Positions 60,001-64,000 of a DNA stretch of 64,000 nucleotides are shown here, one piece after another. The stretch's first letter is position 1; the number at the start of each line of letters is the position of its first letter. Both the position numbers and the translations under genes were made by a program. The notes under the pieces are model-generated. The model did no database searches. It was given only the letters and a program-made list of their open reading frames with translations, and was not told the DNA's origin. This DNA comes from Blasia pusilla (lineage: Eukaryota; Marchantiophyta; Marchantiopsida; Blasiales): positions 18,414,001 to 18,478,000 of the forward strand of contig CM114275.1 of assembly GCA_050084515.1 (NCBI GenBank), given 5' to 3'.

Positions 60001-62946
60001 TCTGAATTTTGTAAAAAAGCACATTTAAGAACAATATAATGTTCCAATCGAATCATTCTTGCAAATTTTACCAGCATCCTTCCAGACACAACACCTGCAT
60101 GACTAATGATGCTACATCAGCAACAACCATCCTCCACAAATATAGCAGTCGATGCTAGCCCAAAGTGAAATTAAAAAAGGAGAACATGCCTGTAGTGTTT
60201 AACAACTTCTGTTTTATTGCCTTGTATCCACACTTTCAGCAGGTACTCGTAGAAACTGGCAAGACATCAGAGAAGAGTGAGCGGAGAATACAAACACACA
60301 GATAGCTCAATACCATAAGCTACTATCGATGTTATGTATAAATAAATGCAGCCAGACACTTGAATCATAATCTGTATCAGAACTTTCCCTTAGGGTAATA
60401 TAGCTCATTCATTAGTCCTTAACAAGTTTGGGCACATTAAGGATATATATAATTGCATTTCGTTTTTACAGCTCATTGCAGTAAAATTATTCATCATATC
60501 AGGCCTTCAGAAACAAACAACTCATCTGAACAGAGATAAAAGAAGTGGGGAAGCAAGGATAAACCTGATATAAATGGCCAACATAGTTCAAATTTCAGAT
60601 AGTTACACCACCTAGCTTATGCTACGAGTGTATGATGGTTACCTGTCACCCATGGCACCAAAGGTAATCTTTTGGGTGGTGGGCTTTCCAGTATGCGGAC
60701 TAATATAAATAGGTAGAAGTCCATCCTTGGGAATGATCTTCTTGAGCTGAAATATGACATTCTCTACCTGCCAAGAAGCGCATCATACCTTGAGAGAAGG
60801 TCTAAAGACACATAGTTTGTGACTGCTTAGTGTCACTGAGAAGGGCACAGGCATGCCAACAGTGTCTTCACCACAGCATAAACTTTACATCAAATGACAC
60901 CATCTATCTCAGGTAAAGGAGGGCCAAAGAAGGGCAAGACGTCAGGATTGTCATCTAGAAGTCCACATGTGTCGAAAAAATGTGAAATATCAGGTCATTT
61001 CTACTATCTGATATGTGATGCAGCTTGAATGTCCCGGTAATGACACAGGCAAGAGAGCAAATCCTAGTAGATAATTTCTTCTTTTCCAAGGAAAGTTCCA
61101 TCAAGGAAGCAAAGCACAACTCAAACAACAACTTAGTGGCATAGATTAACACCTTTTGCTTGTACTTGGGATTGCCAGTTCTTTGAGACAAGGCAATGAA
61201 CTCCACCTGCTCTGTTCCAAGATCGGCTAAAACACTTGATCCCTAGACAGCGACAACGACAGACCAAAATCAGGTCCTGACTAAATCTGAACCGTGAAGT
61301 ATAATCTCACGGTTCCACTAGAAGAAAGGATGTGAATTAACGAAATTGGAAACTCAAACATTCTCTATTTAAAATAAGTCTTTGAAGTTGTGGTTCACTT
61401 ACTCCTGTCCAGTGGGGATTGTTTGCGCTGCCAGAAGCCAGGTCAATTGTGTTTAGAGGTATCCCAGTTGCTGTGTTCCACGCTGGCAGAAGTCTTTCTG
61501 CAAGCTCTTGCGCCTTGGTGAGAAACATTTTCTCCCCCGACAAGTCGTAAGAACTAAGTAATCCTCCAAGTACTCTACAGGCAAATTCAAACAGCAGAAA
61601 TGTTCAATACTTCCTGGTGAGTATTTCAAGTAATCAGTATGAGAGATAAAGATGCTCAAGGAAGAAGGTACAACTCCAAACACAAGCACCAAAAGATGAC
61701 CCTTGATTCCCATAAGAGAATGAGGGTAGGGTGGTCCTGAGTTGAAATCCTGTAGTTTGTAATCATTTGAGCATTACATACCTGATAGTTGTCTCAAAAA
61801 CGCTCGCACTGTAATGCTTGTTGAAGTCTAGATTTGTCGACACCCACCTGATGAAGTCCATAGAGTAGGTGCCATCAGATAGAAATAAACTTAAGTGCAG
61901 TGACAACCGCAAAGCCGAGGGATTTTGTAAGTTGACGTGTTCTTCACCAAAGTTTGGCGAGCCTCTGAGCATTCTTGACTACTCTAGAGGTGAGTGACGT
62001 GACTTCACAATCTAGATGCTGACTGCAAACACATTTCATACTTAAAAATAAAAAAGAGTCCTACCACTACTTGGAGTTTGAACAAATACTCACTCACTAG
62101 CCTTTTTGAACTGGTCACCCAAACCCATTATGAACAAAGTGTCCAAAGAATCCACAATGGTTGCACCCAAGCCTCCAAACTGGTTTACGCCTTGTTGAGA
62201 TTGAGGCTAAATATGCATCCACCAAATCAAATCACATTAGGACACAACAGAGATGGTAGCAAGACGAGAGGCTTCATTGCTGACACACTTGCAGCCTAAA
62301 AGCATTCATACCCATAGTACTAATGCATTTAAAAATTTTACACCTCAAATCTAACTCCAGTCACAGTTTTGTGAACACAAGAATCTCCATCTAGCCTGAA
62401 TGTGAAGGTAAACACTTAGAATAACAGTCACAATTGGTACAACTGCACAGCCATAGAGTGAGAAGATGAAGTGACACAATGATGATCTCAATCTTCATAA
62501 AGATCTACACAAGTCTAGCAATAAATCAGGATGGAACCCTCCACTGAACACCAGCATTAATCTTATTGTACATCCAAAACAGGTATGAATAGCAACATTT
62601 GCAGCACGTATAACTATGTTTAAGGGAATGTAGGGCAACCAACCTTGAGTTCATCATAACCCCAAGCATACCGCTCATAAGAACTCCAGGCATGTATCAT
62701 GGCCTCCCTCACCTTGTCTCTTCTCTCTCTGGTGACTGGGTCAGAATCAGCCGGCGCATCTTTCAACCCAGTTAAGGTAAGATGATTCTCTAATACAGGC
62801 GGACGGCGTTCCACATCCTGTTGATATCCCTCTTCACCATCAACTGCTTCTTGTCTGTCCTCAAAATCGTTTTGGCCTTCTCCCAGCTCGATGTCTACTG
62901 GAAGAGACTCCCCTTTCTCCCTCAGATATTTCCTCAACTCATCCAG
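57004..62946 (-). CDS. MNS1: Golgi mannosyl-oligosaccharide 1,2-alpha-mannosidase (GH47, MNS1/2 type), 5' end incomplete
   Basis: Trims Man8 N-glycans in the cis-Golgi. Twelve exons were found: 62946-62644, 62206-62094, 61847-61782, 61574-61403, 61242-61153, 60767-60643, 60255-60190, 60001-59893, 59284-59186, 58866-58786, 57703-57533 and 57339-57004. All phases agree and give 576 residues of luminal sequence. GH47 marks: [36 protein letters not shown] (catalytic Glu), [12 protein letters not shown] (catalytic Asp), LACF and TCYNFY (disulfide Cys), LRPETIESL (catalytic Glu), [16 protein letters not shown] and FNTEAHP (calcium-binding Thr). Relative to Arabidopsis MNS1 the C-terminus is about 50 residues longer and charged. 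The intron 60189-60002 begins GC. The membrane anchor exon was not found; an in-phase candidate exon lies at 63124-63045 but its donor is weak. Most likely the 5' exon is beyond the right edge. Confidence 0.93.
58359..58372 (+). repeat. Poly-G run in a mannosidase intron
   Basis: Fourteen consecutive G on the plus strand (poly-C in the transcript), within the 1.1-kb intron before the penultimate exon. Confidence 0.95.
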
Positions 62947-64000
62947 CTGCAAACAAAACCCATCAGCACTTCGAAATAAATCGTCACAATAATTTGAGGT
63001 TTTACTGGACAGGGAATAGCCGGATCACCTATTACTGCAGTGACGAAACGCTGCATGATAGAGAACTTCATTCTCAGTAGGTTGTTTTTAAGAGTTCTTG
63101 GAAAGCTCAAGGCTTCAGCCTCAGCTGGCAAGGTCACATTACACCACAGACGTCACACAGTGGACCGATAATCCCAGCCAGAACGTGGATGAAGGTGGAC
63201 ATGAGCCAAGACATTACAGTACTGAGATTATTGGGAATGAATACAGGCTTCCATCATTACTCTCCACAAGTGATCTCTCAGATGCATATAATTGACCGCC
63301 CTTCTTTCAGCTTCAAGACTAACTGATGAACTGATGTGAGAAAATACAACGCTCCTAAGTCCTCAAATTAAGAAATTTGATGACAATCACACTAGATAGA
63401 ACCACCAATAAAATGCTGCTCTGAAAGGGTAATAGCACACATTCCCAAGTGATAAGATATGAACCTCCTGAAGTGGTGCTCAAAAGAAATTTTTCTTCTG
63501 GGAGGTTTCAAACATCCTACCAGATTCTGAACATATTGGATTTGTTTCCACCTTCAGCGTAAGCTTTCACTAAGATAGGAACCAAGGAGTAGATTTCTGG
63601 GATCTCAGTCCATACTCCCTTTACTACCTTTTTACCTACCTTTCAATGACACAAATTCCAAGATGATAACCTACTTCATTTTTATCACTTCCTCCATGCA
63701 TAAATTCTCCTTAGTAGGCCCAAAAAAAAAGACCTAGTTCTCAGAGGGTCTTGATGTTGAATAAAACTTTCCAGGGCCAACTTCAATTTGCGAGGCAGGT
63801 TTTACTACCAATCACCCATCAAACAAAATGCCGGGCAGGTAGAATTTCCAAATTATGGATTCACAAAATTCTCTGAATCAGTTTAAAACACCGGGAGTGG
63901 ATGTCATTCAATTGAAAGGCAGAGCAGTTTTCAAACTCAAAATTATACCAAAACGCATCCAATACCTTCCTGCACCACAGGTTAGATGGTTTACCACAAA
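62947..64000 (-). other. Upstream intron or 5' region of the mannosidase gene
   Basis: Ends at the CAG acceptor 62948-62947. It may contain a short exon 63124-63045 (phase-compatible, ending TTC|GTCACT, poor donor). No membrane-anchor coding sequence was seen up to the window edge. Confidence 0.4.

Noticed and set aside
63045-63124. Upstream mannosidase exon
   Set aside because: Phases would fit, but the donor TTC|GTCACT is weak and the peptide shows no clear match to the MNS stem; mentioned only as a candidate.
1-64000. CRISPR arrays or tRNA genes
   Set aside because: No regularly spaced identical repeats and no cloverleaf with the conserved arms were seen by eye; a covariance search would settle the tRNA question.

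Overview
The window is nuclear DNA of a land plant. It holds four intron-containing plant-type genes set in a large amount of decayed retrotransposon DNA. A GT37 fucosyltransferase and a plant Golgi mannosidase I fix the kingdom. A complete, spliced CblC/MMACHC-type cobalamin-processing gene and an R2-like LINE are not features I associate with seed plants, so I lean towards a bryophyte or another non-seed lineage. That placement is inference.

Layout. 1-6300: AT-rich repeat graveyard with a solo LTR (1337-1808) and two small inverted-repeat elements (2016-2121 and 2197-2526, the latter with a perfect 10-bp target-site duplication). 7738-12223 (-): two-exon xyloglucan-fucosyltransferase-like gene with a 2.7-kb intron. 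About 14948-24602 (-): a large degenerate Ty3/gypsy element. Its domain order is gag, two CCHC knuckles, protease, a C5-cytosine DNA methyltransferase, RT, RNase H, integrase and a C-terminal PHD finger. 24603-28970: AT-rich, nearly empty. 28973-38979 (-): an old LINE with a restriction-like C-terminal region, split by a complete chromovirus (30396-37633, +) and by a copy of the 330-bp inverted-repeat element. 41726-45929 (-): five-exon CblC/MMACHC gene carrying another LINE tail in its third intron. 47270-50359 (+): eight-exon plastid-type SAM methyltransferase, divergent from the CblC gene. 51400-53905: gypsy fragment and solo LTRs. 57004-62946 (-): twelve exons of an MNS1-type Golgi alpha-1,2-mannosidase whose 5' end is not resolved and probably lies beyond the right edge.

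The gene models were built by hand from splice motifs, reading-phase agreement and family motifs. All junctions listed keep frame; the weak sites are named in the entries. The mannosidase and fucosyltransferase both act on glycans in the Golgi. The CblC gene would handle incoming cobalamin in the cytosol. The methyltransferase has no known substrate. The strongest novelty candidates are the methyltransferase- and PHD-bearing retrotransposon and the plant CblC gene.
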